A program made the translations under genes and the position numbers. This document shows positions 1 to 15,227 of a stretch of 64,000 nucleotides of DNA, one piece after another. Position 1 is the stretch's first letter; each line of letters begins with the position of its first letter. The notes beneath the pieces were generated by a model. It was not told the DNA's origin and ran no database searches. It saw only the letters and a program-made list of their open reading frames with translations. Origin of the DNA: Chlorokybus atmophyticus (Eukaryota > Streptophyta > Chlorokybophyceae > Chlorokybales > Chlorokybaceae); contig RHPI01001616.1 of NCBI GenBank assembly GCA_009103225.1, forward strand, positions 18,778-82,777, given 5' to 3'.

Positions 1-80
1 CGCGCGTGCGTGCTTGTGCGGGGGTGCGTGCGTGTGTACACAAGATGCAACGGGGATGTCATGCATGCAAGGCAACCATA

Positions 81-83
<3 letters not shown>

Positions 84-121
<38 letters not shown>
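84..121. repeat. (GT)n microsatellite
   Basis: An uninterrupted GT/TG run in the probable upstream intron of the lipoxygenase-like gene. It sits within a wider alternating purine-pyrimidine stretch that covers most of 1-400. Confidence 0.95.
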
Positions 122-124
<3 letters not shown>

Positions 125-439
125 CACTCGTGTGTGAGCACGACTGTGCACGAACGCACACTCACGAGCGCGTGTGAGACTGTGCGTGATTGCCGTGCGC
201 ATGCACGTGCGTTGGCGCAGGTGTGGCCATGTGTGGGTGTATGGGCATATGGGTGTATGTAATGAGTGTGATGTGGTTAAGGGGTTAAGGGCCAAAGATT
301 CATCATGCGCATGCGCACACGTTCACGTATGTATATGTCTTTGTGTGCGAGCTTGCACATGTGCACGTGCGTGCGCTCCGTCACGCATGATCATGCACGA
401 TTGACTCAACCCCACACCGACTTCTCGTCTCCTCCCCAG

Positions 440-3400
440 GTGACAGTGCGTCTCTACGGTACAAAGGGCAGCTGCGCCCCGCGGGTGGTGTCCGGATCGA
501 GCAGGGCGAACGGTCGCGGCGGCGCGCTGGCGGTGAAGGCGATGATGAGCGGGGCGGGGGCTATCGTGTTCGAGCACTACGTGGAGGTGAGTGTGAGGGG
601 GGATGATGATGGGATGGGAAGAAACGAGCACACAGGCAGAATGCACACGTGCGCAGGGAGACGTGTGCCAGTGTGCATGTGATGTGCATGTACACAGGCA
701 ATCAAAGACGTGCGTGCGTGCGCACACATATGCACGCGTGTGCTTCATCTGATATTGAAACATATGCTTGCACTCCCTGCTCTGGCAAAGCTAATCAACA
801 CAGATGCATGCGTACGCTTACGGGCATAAGCACACACTCACACACGCATATACATGTTCAAACGCACACGTGTGTACACAGATACGCACACGCACACGCA
901 CATGCGTGCACACACACGCACGTGCAAACACGCGCACACATATGCACGCACTCACACGCACACATGCACGTGGGCCGTGCGCAAAACATCTGACAATACA
1001 AACACGCACTCACACATCTGCGCACGCACACACACACACACACACACTTCAACTCCACTAGGCAGAGGAGGAGCTCGGCGACCTCTGCGCCGTGGAGCTC
1101 CGTTACCACGCCATTCCTCAACCCAACACCTCTCCCACTCCACCCACAAACCCTCCCCTACCCACCCCAACTATAACCCCCTCCCCCTCCCACTGGCACG
1201 TCCTCAAGGTCCTCGTCACCCACACCGTCCACAACGGCCTCGCGTGCCGCATCCCAACAACACAGTATAGTGATGAGGAGCAGCTGAGGGACTATGCGCA
1301 CGGGGCGTGGGAGTTCCCGTGCCACGCGCACGTGGCGGAAGGGACCGCGAGGGTGTTCTTTGAGAGCGCGGGGACGCTGGCGCATAAGGTGAGGAGGGGG
1401 AGGGCAGGAGGGTGTCTTTGTTGTGTGTGTGAGAGATTGTCATACCTGATACACAATGACGAGGAGAGGGACATGATCCCCTGAGAATACAACACGTGCG
1501 TGTGCACATATACACAATCGCACGCAGAGGCACCAGAAGCACACACAAGCGCCCGCGCACACGCAGATGCACGTGCATGCGCATGCTCGCACACACATGC
1601 GCACGCGCATGCGCGCATGCACTTGCGAAGACGCGCACACTCATTTACGCGCACATATGAGCGCTCAAGTGCATAGCCACGCGCGCACACACTTTGCACC
1701 TGGCAACTACAACACATTTACTCCGCCTCCTTTGTGCGCCCAGGTCCCTCCTTGGGTCCAGCGCATGCGCGGTGAGGAGCTCCGCCTCGCACGCAAGACG
1801 TACCAATGGCGCAAGTTCCCGGGACTACCCACAGGCATAAAGGTAGTCCGATGAGATGTGTGTGTGTGTGTGTATGTGTGTTCTCATCATCATGTCATTG
1901 ATGTAGGCGGATAGGGTGAGGGACCTGCCCAGAGAGGAGTGGTATGGATGGGAGGGGGAGGGGGAGGTTGAAGACGCCGCAACAAGATATGCCGAAGCTA
2001 CAGTAAGAACAACCAGATGCAGTCTGTGTTTGATCATGATGCAACACACAGACGCATGCAGGCACGCACATGCGCAAGTGTGTCGGATCCACCCACACAC
2101 GCACGCGTGCGCGCAAGAACGCACAGAGGCGTCCGCACACATGTACAGGTGCATGTACGCACATGCACACACTGACTGCAGGGCCTCTCCTCATCCCCCG
2201 ATCAAGAATGGACCAGCCTAAGCGAGATCCGCGCCGCCCTCAAGAAGGCAAAAATCAAAGACCCCGAACCACCCAACACGTGAGCACACATCACCCCCCC
2301 ACCCCCACCCCCACCCCCACCCACCCAACCCAACCCAACACGACAGGTTCCTCTCCGACGCGTGGTTCGTGCGGCACGTGTTGAGTGGTTGTGTTGACCT
2401 CAAGCGTTGCCGAGAGGCGCCTGTCGGTTGGGTTGGGGGAAGTGGAGGTGGAGGCGAGGGTGGCGGTGTGGGTATGTTGTTGTTGGGTTCGCCAACGGGG
2501 GGCAGGGTGAAAGGGGGGAGCTTTAGAGTGAAGGAGGGGGAGGGGGAGAAGGGTGGGGGGAATGAGGAGGAGCAGAGGTTGGAGGAGCTGGTGAGGAAAG
2601 GAAGGCTGTTTGAGATTGACCTCAGGTGAGTAGCAGGAGGTTGCGTGTTTGTTGTGTCTGCGCGTGCATGTTCATGATGCGGTATGCAATTGTGTATAGG
2701 CGTGTGCTTGCGCGTGTCTAGGCAAGTGTCCGCACACGCGTGCACACATGTGTTGTTCCATGCAGTTCTCTTGTGCTGAGTGTGACCGCCAAGTCGCGCA
2801 CTTCTGACCTTCCTTAGTCGCACATACACGTCGGCGCATGGCGTTGCGCGCAATGCCGTGTGTGCGTGCGTGTGCGTACATGCGTAGTTGTGCTCGTGTC
2901 CCTGTGCGCATGCATGCATGGGTGTGGCTGTGTGTGAGTGGGTGCGTGAGTTGGTGCGTACGCATGCGAGGTGCGCGCGTGCTTTGCGTGTGTGCATGTG
3001 CATGTGTTCGCACATACATGGTTGCATGTGCGCGCGAGCGTATGTGTATACAGCATGTGTCTGCATACATGTGAACAAAAGGGGTATGCTGCTATGCCGG
3101 CGAGCGTGCGCGTATGCATACGAATGTCTGTCATGTACCCGCGGTTGCATGCGTATATGCAGGCGTGCATGCATGTATAACTGATGGCAGTCTGTGAGTA
3201 TAAGTTTTGCGTGTGCCCAGTCACCCTTGAAGTTGCTGTATGGATGCATGCATGCGTGCGTGGGTGGATATCTGCACATCCATGTGTGTGTGTGTGTGTA
3301 CAAGGAACGTCGACAGAATGTGTGTGTGTGTTCTGCGTACACGCTTTTCAAATGCGTGTATGTACGCATGATTGTGTGCGTGTTGATCCTCCCCTCCCCC

Positions 3401-5722
3401 CCAAGATGCATGGAGACGATGCAGCCCGGTCCCTCCTCTCCCTCCCGTCCCCCCGGCCGCCACACCGCCCCCGCGGCAGCCTGCCTGCTACGCGCCGATC
3501 GGCGGGGAGGCGGACTGACGCCGATCGCTGTCAGGTTGGATGCGAACGACTTGGGGGGGAGGGTGTATACGCCGCAGGACGAGAAGTGGTGAGCACACGC
3601 GCACACGCACAAACATAGCTATATCCCACATGACCCAATTGGAACACACACATGCGCACACATGCACGCGCACGCGCACGCAATCACCCTCCCCGCACAA
3701 GCACGCAGATGTGCGCACGCGCGCTCACACATACATCCCCCCCCCCCCTCTTAGGGCCTGGTGTACCGCCAAGTCGTACCTCCTCTCCTCCTCCTCCCAG
3801 CACCACCTCCTTGTCTCCCTGTACCTCAAGTCCCTCCTCGTCCTGGAGCCCTTCGCCGTGTCCTCCTCGCGCAACCTCAGCGGCGCGCACCCCGTGGGGA
3901 GGTTGATGAGGGCGTTGGGACCGGGCAGGGGAGTGATGGCGAGGTGCGTGGCAATGAGGGAGTGGGCGACCGCGAGGGGAGGGGAGGTTGAAGGAATTGT
4001 GGGGATTGGGGAAGAGAGCGTCACGGGTCTTGTGGTGCAGGTGCGTGCGTGTGTGCGTGCGTGTGCGTGTGCGTGTGAGTGAGTCCACGGCCATACCTAC
4101 AACTGTCTCCTCCTCTCCGTCCAGGAATATGCCGAGTGGGGTTTTTGGGACCTGTCTTTGCCCGAAGTCTTGTCTTCTCGCGGCCTGGTGGCCGATGCTT
4201 CCTCCGCTCCCGGCCGGCAGCATGTCCCGCTCGCAGACTACCCGTACCGCGACGATGGGATGCTGCTGTGGAACGCCATTCTCAGATTCGTGGAGGCGTA
4301 CCTCGGTAAGGGGAGCGGGTTTCATGCTGGTGCAAGTCAGGGCTTCAGGAGGAGCTAGCTTGTCACAGATGCGCACACACATGCATGCGCGCGCGCACGC
4401 ACACGCACGCAAGGTCACCTGTCTGATCCCATCACTGACTCCTTCACAGCGGTGTACTACAAGTCTTCCGAGGACTACGCCATGGACGCCGAGCTACAGA
4501 GTTGGTACTGGGAGGCTGCTGAGACGGGTCACAAGGGTCGTCCTTTCCCCACTGCACAAGACAACAACAAGGAAAAGGACAAGGACGACAAAGAGGACGG
4601 TGAGGATACCGTCACGATCAAGCCGAGGCAGGTGGCAGCGGCGTCACTCACGCGAAGGCTAGAAAGGAGAGGCAGCCTCACGGCTGCGCTCACGGACCCG
4701 GCCATGGCGGGGCTCGTGCTCACATCACTCATCTGGACGTCTACCTGCCAGGCGAGTGCGCGTTGGTGGGCGTGCGTTCGTACATGCGTATCTGCGTGCA
4801 CACATGTCTGAGCGGGCGTGCATGCGCGCTCTCGTGTGCGGTCGTGTGAGTCCACGCCCAGAGTGCGCAAGTTTGCATTTACGCATGCGCGCGTGCGTGG
4901 GTGCTCACGTGCGTGCATGTGCATGTGTGCGTGCGCGCATGTGCATGCGCGACAGCATCTGTCCATGTGTCTGCATGCACACGTGAGCGAGAGGTTATGA
5001 TGCGAGACAGTGAGCATGTGCGGATGCGTGCGGATGCGTGCGTTTGGATGCGTGCGTGCGTGCGTGTGCGTGTCTCCGCGTGTGCACACACACCCCTGGC
5101 TTGACACCCAACCTCCCTCGCATTTGACCTACCCTCCCTCTCCTTCTTGCAGTTTCCGGCATTGGGTCTCCACAGCCGCGACCACTTTGGCGCCTTCGCT
5201 TGGCGTCCGCTATCGATGCGTGTGCCGGCACCTACGGACAAAAGCGGTGTCTTTGATGAAAGAAGCTTCGTCGCCGCGCTGCCGGCGCCACATGAGGCTG
5301 CACGCGCCATTGGGATAGCATCGGTGCTGGGAGATATGGCTGCGCAGGTGATGCTGAGCTTTGACACGCGTGCACAGACGCAGATACAGACACGCACGCA
5401 CGCTTAATGCTCCGTGTCAAAACTGCACTTGTCATGCATGCACATCACATCGTATAGTTCCACCACTGCTCAATTCCAACATTGCCACCCCCAACCCAAC
5501 CAACTCCTCTCCCCCTCACTCCCCTCTCCTCTTCTCCAGTCCACCATCCTGGGTGCCCGTCTCCGTGACTCCTGGCTCTCCGACCCCCGCATCTCCACAC
5601 TATACGACCGACTGAGGGCGGACTTGCGCGCCGCCGCTGGGGAGATTGGAGGTCGCAATGCCGGACGGGCGACAGCATACTCGGGGATGGTGGCAGCGGT
5701 GGCGATCGATAAGGAGGCGTAG
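440..5722 (+). CDS. Lipoxygenase-like protein (PLAT + lipoxygenase domain), 5' end outside window
   Basis: Twelve exons with consistent phases: 440-586, 1062-1388, 1744-1842, 1907-2002, 2182-2279, 2347-2625, 3406-3588, 3755-4040, 4125-4305, 4450-4751, 5153-5347 and 5540-5722 (stop TAG), 791 residues in all. The first two exons resemble the PLAT beta-barrel. Landmarks of the plant lipoxygenase fold follow: RVFFES, REEW, a FVRHVLSG segment (family: FAREMLAG), RLFEIDL (family: RLFILDH), GRVYTP, AKSYLL, EPFAVSSSRNLSGAHPV, DYPYRDDGMLLWNAI and ELQSWYWEA. Known lipoxygenases oxygenate polyunsaturated fatty acids using an iron held by three His, an Asn/His and the C-terminal Ile. Here the second His of the HX4H helix is Leu, and the protein ends in DKEA rather than Ile, so activity is doubtful. 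Exon 2347-2625 carries a Gly/Glu-rich insert. The intron after 4751 uses a GC donor. The N-terminal part of the PLAT domain and the start codon lie upstream of the window. Family assignment is firm; function as an enzyme is not. Confidence 0.85.
804..1049. repeat. Alternating CA/CG purine-pyrimidine tract in lipoxygenase intron
   Basis: Nearly continuous CACACG/ACGCAC sequence between exons 440-586 and 1062-1388. It ends ten or so bases before the CACTAG acceptor, so it takes the place of the pyrimidine tract. Similar tracts fill the later introns of this gene (about 1496-1690, 2045-2170, 2640-3390, 3590-3725, 4760-5090). Confidence 0.85.
2640..3390. repeat. Long TG/CG/CA alternating tract forming most of one intron
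   Basis: The 780-bp intron between exons 2347-2625 and 3406-3588 is mainly TGCG, TGTG and TGCA words with almost strict purine-pyrimidine alternation. Many shadow reading frames made of Cys, Val, His and Thr arise from it on both strands and are not genes. Confidence 0.8.
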
Positions 5723-6328
5723 AGGGTGTGCGCGCGCGTTTGAGTGTGTGGAAGGAGGGAGTGAAGCTATAAACTCTGTAGCAGAATTGGACCATAAAGC
5801 CAGCTCTTGGACGTGAGACAGTGTGATTGCACGCGTGCGCGCACATGCACACGATTGAATGCGCACACGCACGCAGAGTTTGATGGCGTGCTGTGGAACT
5901 CAAGCTGCGGCTGTGAAAGGTAGTGTCACGAGACCAGCATGAGTTGATGCTTTGAAACCCACTTGCAGCACGCAGAAGGCAAAAACACAAACACTGCCCG
6001 ACTTTCACTTTCCCAGCATTGCTTGCATGAGGTTCATGAACTTCACAGGACTCCATGACCCGTGCATTGTGGTGGAGGTTGGGTGTAAACAACACGCGAA
6101 TCATTATCAACCAATGCAGATACGAACTGAGTCCCAAGCCATCAATGCAGTGTGGCAACTGTATGGCAATGCACAAGGGTGGTTCAGAAGGGCAGGCTTC
6201 CCAATTGATGCCGAGCTTCCAATGTGGAATCGACCACCACATACACAATGTACCACAATCTCCTAGTGTCAACAGCTTTCTACGCTTTCTAAGACATACC
6301 AGCCAGATATCCATCTCGAGGTGGAGTG

Positions 6329-9190
6329 TTACTCGTCATTAAACTTGATCTTCTTGCCCTTCCCGCCCGCCGCCATCGCCTCCGCCAGCTTCCTCTTCGC
6401 TGCCCACGACGGGTGCAGTTCTTCTTCGCTCTCATTACGCTTATCTGGCATCGTCGGTGCCGATACGCCGGCCTGCGGCTTCCTTTGAACTGCCGCAGTG
6501 TTGGTTTTGGTGTTGTGTGTCTCCTGCTTCGTTGGATTGGGTGGGGCTGAAGCCACCGCGCGGCAAGGCGGCTGTACTGCCTTGGATGGCTGAGCTTGTA
6601 TGTGGCGAGCAGCTGGCCCATACTGCAACTCAGCAAGCCTGTATGGCAAGAACAATGATGTTATTCGTCATGCACGATCACAACTAATTGCAGACAAGAA
6701 TTGTTCCGGCCCAACATTGCATACCTTCGCCTGGCTCGCTGCCCGAGCCGCTTCTTGACCTTAGGCTTAACCTTGGGCTTGGCTTTGCTATCTCCTTTGG
6801 ACTTGCTGCCATTTGCTTCTGTATTCAAAGTCTTTGCAACTTGACCAGGCTCGCCCTCTTCTTGAGTAACATCACTACCTTCTTGTCCTTCCTCCTCATC
6901 GTCGTCGCTCCTCTCTAGAGTCAACTCATCCTCTCCATCTTCATCGTCTGATGAACCGCACATTGGGTAATCGATACCCTCTTCTTCATCAGACTCTGAA
7001 GCTGATGCTAATACAGAATCATCTTCACTCAACGTAGTGGGTTTCTGGTCTAGTCTGGTCTTTTTGCTCTTAGCTGCAAGCAGCTTGGACAGAGCTCGAG
7101 CTGAAGCCGCCTTTGTCTCAATATCAACATCATCCACAGCATTATCATGGGTTTGTTGTTTTGCCATTGTTCTGTGCGGCTGCTTGTTGGCCGTGACTGT
7201 TGTGTGGGTATGTGTACTGTTGGTCTTGCTGTGTGTATCAACCAACTGTTGGAGTAGCACGCGCACGCACTTCGCGCCAAGCAGCCGCGCAGCCGCGTCA
7301 TTGTCTTCTTTCGCTTGCGCCCGCGTGCTTGGCACAGATTCATCGTTGGTCGAGTCTGAAGCTGCGAGAGCACCTGTTTCACTCGCCAGCTGGCGCAAAC
7401 CAACCTTGTCGAGAGCCCTCGATACCAATGCAGTAAGATCAGCGGCCTGTTGAGGTAAAATAAATAACCACTACTTGGTCACAATATCAACTGCTGTTCT
7501 GAACAACATACAGTAAATGTGTTGCTAGTGCTGTAATGTATCACATGTACAATCATAGATATGGTACTATGACAGTGAGACAGTATGCTCATAGTGAACA
7601 ACAGTATGCTAACAGCATGATAGTATGATAGTATTCTTACCTTGATGGCGGCGACTTGGCGCTGGTACTTGTCCACCTCACTGGTGTCGGCACCCTCGTG
7701 CTTGGCGCGCTCGCCAGTCCACTTGCGGATGGCCTTGCGGAGCTCCAGCTGCTTGGCCTTCTTCAGGGTCTACGCAAGCACAGCGCATCACCATGTGTAA
7801 CGAGCACGTTGGCATCGGTTGTAGCATATAGTCCAATAAGCGATCAAAGAGCTTGTCAGCCGTAATACCAGCTACTCCTTCTGAGCTTTGTCCTCGCAAA
7901 GCGTGTCACATCTTACTGCATGCCATCCAAGCATTGCACACATGCTTGTGTGTGCCTAAAGAATGTCGCGAAACGCATGCAAACAAGAACAACTGTACAT
8001 GCCATACTGCGTTACACGGTCAGAATTCATCAAGGTACCTGTCTCAGTGTTCGCACGTCATGAAACAATCGCCGCTTCTGCGCCTCTCTCTTTAACTCCC
8101 CCAGTCGCCTCTCCTTTATCTCATCGCTCTCAACCAGAGTCTGTGCCGGTTGCTGGCTGTGGTTGAGCGCCTTGACGGCGGCTTGGCCCTTTGAGGCGCC
8201 GGCAGCGGGGACAGAAGGCTGAGTCGACTTGGCTTTCGTTAGACGTGCCTTCTTGCGACTGCAGGCAGAAAGATGAGTTATTGATTAGATGATCTGCCAA
8301 CAAAAAGTACATAACGAGTAACAAGACATGTAAAACGCAAAAGGACCAATAGGTCACATACAGACACGATTGCTATGTTATGGAATTTGTGCATTGGACG
8401 TCATCAATGAAGAGAATTTGGACAAGATAAAGATAACGATAATGCCAAAAGGGAAACAAAGTGTCACTTGTGGTAGTAGTAATGAATGGCTTCAAGAATG
8501 TCAATTAAGCAACCAGATGAAACTAAGCAACCTATCCACAGGCAATAGAAAACAAGAAAACAAAATGCCAGATTTTCATTCTGGGCGCTGCTTGCAGCAA
8601 ATTGATTGCAAGATAACACATTGCTCATTAATGCTGAGTATGTTCACAAGTTGATGCTGTCCAATGTGTGGCGGGACAGCATTAAAGCTAGTGCGAGTAA
8701 GAGTTTGCCAGCAAACGTTTGGTGTTACCTTAATGCTGGGGATCACCAGAAGAGGAATTTGAAAGACAAATCACAGAGCTTGGCATACAACAAAGAAGGT
8801 AGCAACAGCGTTACATACATACTCACACTTCATTACAAAAGACAGTCTAAGGGAAATCATAGGTAAACATAAGGTAAAGTCAGACTTGAATTCCGTATGC
8901 AAACAATTTGCTGAAAGTTTCACACTTGGAGTAGTGCAGAGAGACCAACACTGCAAACATGCATCAACTTTGATTGCCAGCAAAGTTGCAAAGCCTTGCA
9001 ATAAGCGAATTGGTCAAGTACTCTACAACAACACCATCAACGACAGCTGTAAAACTCACCTGCGCCACAGATCAAACTTGTGCTTGGGCCCCCGCCCCTC
9101 GGCCGCCTCAGCCCTGACCCTCCTCAGCTCCCGCCTGGGATCCACCTGCTTCTTCTTGGCGGCACCGACCTTCTTCACCTCCGGCGCCAT
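6329..9190 (-). CDS. BUD22/SRFBP1-family ribosome biogenesis protein
   Basis: Five exons on the minus strand: 9190-9060, 8258-8039, 7769-7641, 7446-6725 and 6638-6329, giving 503 residues with intact phases. ATG at 9190 opens MAPEVKKVGAAKKK. The N-terminal third is basic and helical (KKAKQLELRKAIRKWTGER). The middle contains acidic Ser/Asp/Glu runs, one ending in DDDEEEGQEGSD, followed by a Lys-Pro stretch. The C-terminus HPSWAAKRKLAEAM...KGKKIKFNDE fits the BUD22/SRFBP1 signature (HPSW-K-KK-...-KIxFDD). Yeast Bud22 acts in the nucleolus in 18S rRNA maturation and small-subunit assembly; that role is inferred here from family membership. The gene is tail to tail with the lipoxygenase-like gene and head to head with bL33m about 1.1 kb away. 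Unlike its neighbours, its introns are not dominated by CA/TG tracts. Residues between the N-terminal helix and the C-terminal motif are low complexity and diverge quickly in this family. Confidence 0.8.
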
Positions 9191-10312
9191 CCTCTAGTGC
9201 TTTATCCCTCCGACCTCCTCACCGGTCGCCGCCGCCGCCGCCACCGCCCGCAAAGACGACCAACACTTTCCGCTAGCCAACAGCTATGCAGTAGGCGGCG
9301 GCGGCGGCGGCGGCGGTGGAGGACGACAAGTCGCTGCGGTTGCTGCTGAATACGGAACAACACCTGCTTTGCCTAGCTGCTGAGGAGAAGTCAGGTGAGC
9401 AGATGGCGTGCACGCTGGCCGCAATCATGCATTCAACAGGTTGCATGCTGGGAACACACCTACACTGCTACTACTGCTGCTAGTGCTGGACTGCGATGGT
9501 TTGGGGCTCCCACCCATCTATGCGGCTGCATAGCATGATTGAGCTGGGACGCTAGTCGTGGTGGAATTGGTGAGCATCATGTTTCGGTCGTCAAGTAAGT
9601 AGTACTTCAGTCGTAGCTGTCCACAAGTATCTCAATCTCACTCTGATTCTCCCCTCGTCATGGCTCATTTCCTGCTGGCCAGTAGCACTTACGAGACAAG
9701 CTCCCTGTTGTCTGATCATACACAAAAGTCACACTTTAAACAGCATTCACGCTGCTTGCATTTACCATTGCAGCTGTGGCTGTATAGCGAGACAGATGTT
9801 TGTGCCTTGAGTTGTTTTGGGGAGCAACATGGTATGCCTCAGTCATTCACAATGTCTATGCATGCCATGAGTTGCGATCATGCTCAAGGCGACTGGGCAA
9901 TCCCCAAGTACCATTTGTGTGACACTGACTGCAGCTTGCGCCCGTGCATGTATGTGTATATAAGGTGTATGGTGCGGTGGTGTGCGTCCCAGTGCAGCTC
10001 TTTCTTTGTCACACTACTCTGCACACTTGTGTGCACTGAACTGATGTGCTACGTTAATTTGCAAACATACACGCATGTGCACGCATGCACACCCAACCTA
10101 TTCTCCTTTGTGTGCTTCCATGCCAGCAGAAAGTCACAGCACTCAAGAAGCCACCACCAACCCTGTTCGAACACCGCCAACACCCAACGCGTCCACTCTC
10201 AGTTAGACTCCACAACCCCACACCTCCAACCCATCACCACGAAGAGGAGAAGAAGAGACAGAGAGTGAGAGTGAGAGACAGAGAGCCAGTGTGTGTGTAA
10301 GAGAAGTTGGCC
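9191..10312. promoter_or_regulatory. Divergent intergenic interval BUD22-like / bL33m
   Basis: This 1.1-kb interval separates two divergently read starts. It includes GCC/GGC trinucleotide runs (9226-9246, 9296-9323) next to the BUD22-like gene. An open stretch from about 9296 to 9392 (reading AAVEDDKSLRLLLNTEQ) ends at a good GTGAGC donor, but an in-frame TAG and no ATG precede it, so it is noted only as a possible untranslated or alternative exon. GAGAGA and CACCAC words near 10230-10290 lie just ahead of the bL33m start and may belong to its 5' leader. Confidence 0.4.
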
Positions 10313-10486
10313 ATGGCCAAGCAGAAGGCGGCGACGATGCTCGTGCGTCTCGTCTCAGCGGCGGGGACGGGTTTCACCTACGTGGCGCGTCGCAACCCGC
10401 GGAAGCTGCCCGGCAAGCTGTCGTTCAGAAAGTACGACCCGGTTGTGCGCAAACACGTGCTGTTCACGGAAGCCAAGATGAGATGA
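10313..10486 (+). CDS. Mitochondrial large-subunit ribosomal protein bL33m
   Basis: A single uninterrupted frame of 57 residues, from ATG in the context GGCCATGG to TGA. It contains [19 protein letters not shown] and [20 protein letters not shown], the two conserved halves of bL33. The C-terminal [17 protein letters not shown] pattern is that of plant mitochondrial L33 proteins. Length is normal for the family (about 55-60). There are no zinc-binding Cys pairs, so this is a C-minus form. The protein binds 23S-type rRNA near the E site of the mitochondrial ribosome. No clear cleavable targeting peptide precedes the domain, which is usual for these very short proteins. It is the only intronless gene among those identified here. 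Confidence 0.92.
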   Translation: MAKQKAATMLVRLVSAAGTGFTYVARRNPRKLPGKLSFRKYDPVVRKHVLFTEAKMR

Positions 10487-10904
10487 GGAAAGGAGTAGTA
10501 GTTGTGCGGTGGTGTGGGCGTTGTAGGGAGAGACATTGCCAGTTGGGTGAGAAGTGAGTTGACGTTGTCGGTTGTTTGGACATTGGCTATGTGAGGGCAG
10601 GGTGGAGCTTGCAGGGGCAGTCGAGCAGGTTATTTTGGGTGGCAGATTGGTTTGCGCGCAGCATGCATACACTATTGTTTTTCCATGTACCACAAGCCTA
10701 ACAGCAACGATTATTAAGCAATAGCCGAGTTTATGCGTTGTCAAACCACCTTTGTGGGAAAAGACTCTCTCTGCTGTGGCTATCAGATGCATGCAATGTA
10801 CCTGCGCGTGCACGCATCACCACGCACATTCTCCAGCTTTCGCAATACACGGCTTGCTTCCAATAACCATACTGCTGACCAGCCTTTCACCCACCCGTTG
10901 TGTG

Positions 10905-10939
10905 GTGTGGTGGTGGTGGTGGTGGTGGTGGTGGTGGTG
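10905..10939. repeat. (GGT)n trinucleotide repeat
   Basis: Ten or more GGT/TGG units downstream of bL33m. A second purine-rich run, (GGA)n with AGG units, lies at about 11121-11148. Neither falls in a supported coding exon. Confidence 0.85.
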
Positions 10940-11369
10940 TGTTGATGTGGTCAATGTTGCCTGTATGGTAGAGAACATGCACACAAACAGCAGCACTCCA
11001 AGGCACAAACTGGCAGAAATGTTACTGCGTTGCGAGACATGCGTCCCGCAAAAGTTGCCACGACTTGGGCGCGTCCATGCCTTGGTTATATACAAGCAGG
11101 ACGGGGAGGGGGAGACGAAGGCGGAGGAGGAGGAGGAGGAGGAGGAGACGCCGCCATTGTGTGTGCGTGCATGCAGACAAGGTACCACACAAGGTATCGC
11201 CAAAGTTGAATAAAGGCCACATGGCTGCATGGGCATTCCACATTTTTGCGTGGTGCGGCGACTGTGGCGGCGGCGGCGTTGACAAGGAGGAAGCCACGAG
11301 GAAGGCGAGGAGAGCTGAGCTTTTGGACTCTGTGTGAGAGAGGAGTGAAGGCAACAAGCGCTCCAGTCA

Positions 11370-14450
<3,081 letters not shown>

Positions 14451-15227
14451 AACAATATGAATTATTGTTTGGAAGCCTGTGCTTGTTGCGGTGGACTCTG
14501 ACACTTACACTTGGAGTCACTATGCGCGCAAGCACGTGTGTAGCTGCCACAGTATAACATTGTGGCAGCTCAACACACAATGGTTGTCCACCAAGTGTTG
14601 CTGCACGAGTGGTTTGCAATTGTTGAAAGAATTTGCATGGCGAAGGAGACTCCTGCTGCCATGCATGTATTACAAGAGTAATGCTATGGTAGCGACCACT
14701 ATGTTGTAAAGGACACGCTTGGCTGCAGTTACTTGTAGTTGATGCATGAAGGGCCGTCAATGTTAACATCTAGTAAACCATGCCCCAGCCAACTCTGCTA
14801 CTCTCCATCAAGTAAAGCGACAAGAAAATTGCATTGATAGTTTATTTAGTATATTCAGTTTATGTTAGAATCTCAACCCTCGCAGATGCTGCGTTGCAAA
14901 TTTCGCCACCACACTCGCATGAACTATTGCAGTTGTTTGCAGCAGCGCAGATGTACCATCAGTGACATCAATTACATGCAGCTAAAAGACGCACGAGGCA
15001 CCAAGCATGCGCGGCATCGGGCTATGTCAAAGTGGCCTGGATTATCATTGGTGTGAACTCCTACTCAATTGGCACGCAATGTGTCAATTGCTGTGGCTGC
15101 ACGCTGATTGACATGCTCGTGGCTATGTCATGAGCACATTTGCGCGCATGACTGCACACACACATTTTTGCTACTATGCACCACCGCCTCCGATGATACA
15201 CATTCACAACTATTCAAGCAGGTGATG
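14451..15227. other. Tail-to-tail intergenic interval
   Basis: This lies between the stops of the methyltransferase and the SNAPIN-like gene. No frame with family resemblance was seen on either strand. It presumably contains both 3' untranslated regions. Confidence 0.5.

Noticed and set aside
1-5100. Many overlapping frames of Cys/Val/His/Thr-rich peptides on both strands
   Set aside because: They are translations of alternating CA/TG/CG intron sequence; similar frames appear in all six phases and none joins to family-like exons.
9296-9392. Candidate coding exon AAVEDDKSLRLLLNTEQ with a GTGAGC donor
   Set aside because: An in-frame TAG immediately upstream and no ATG; no matching downstream exon was found.
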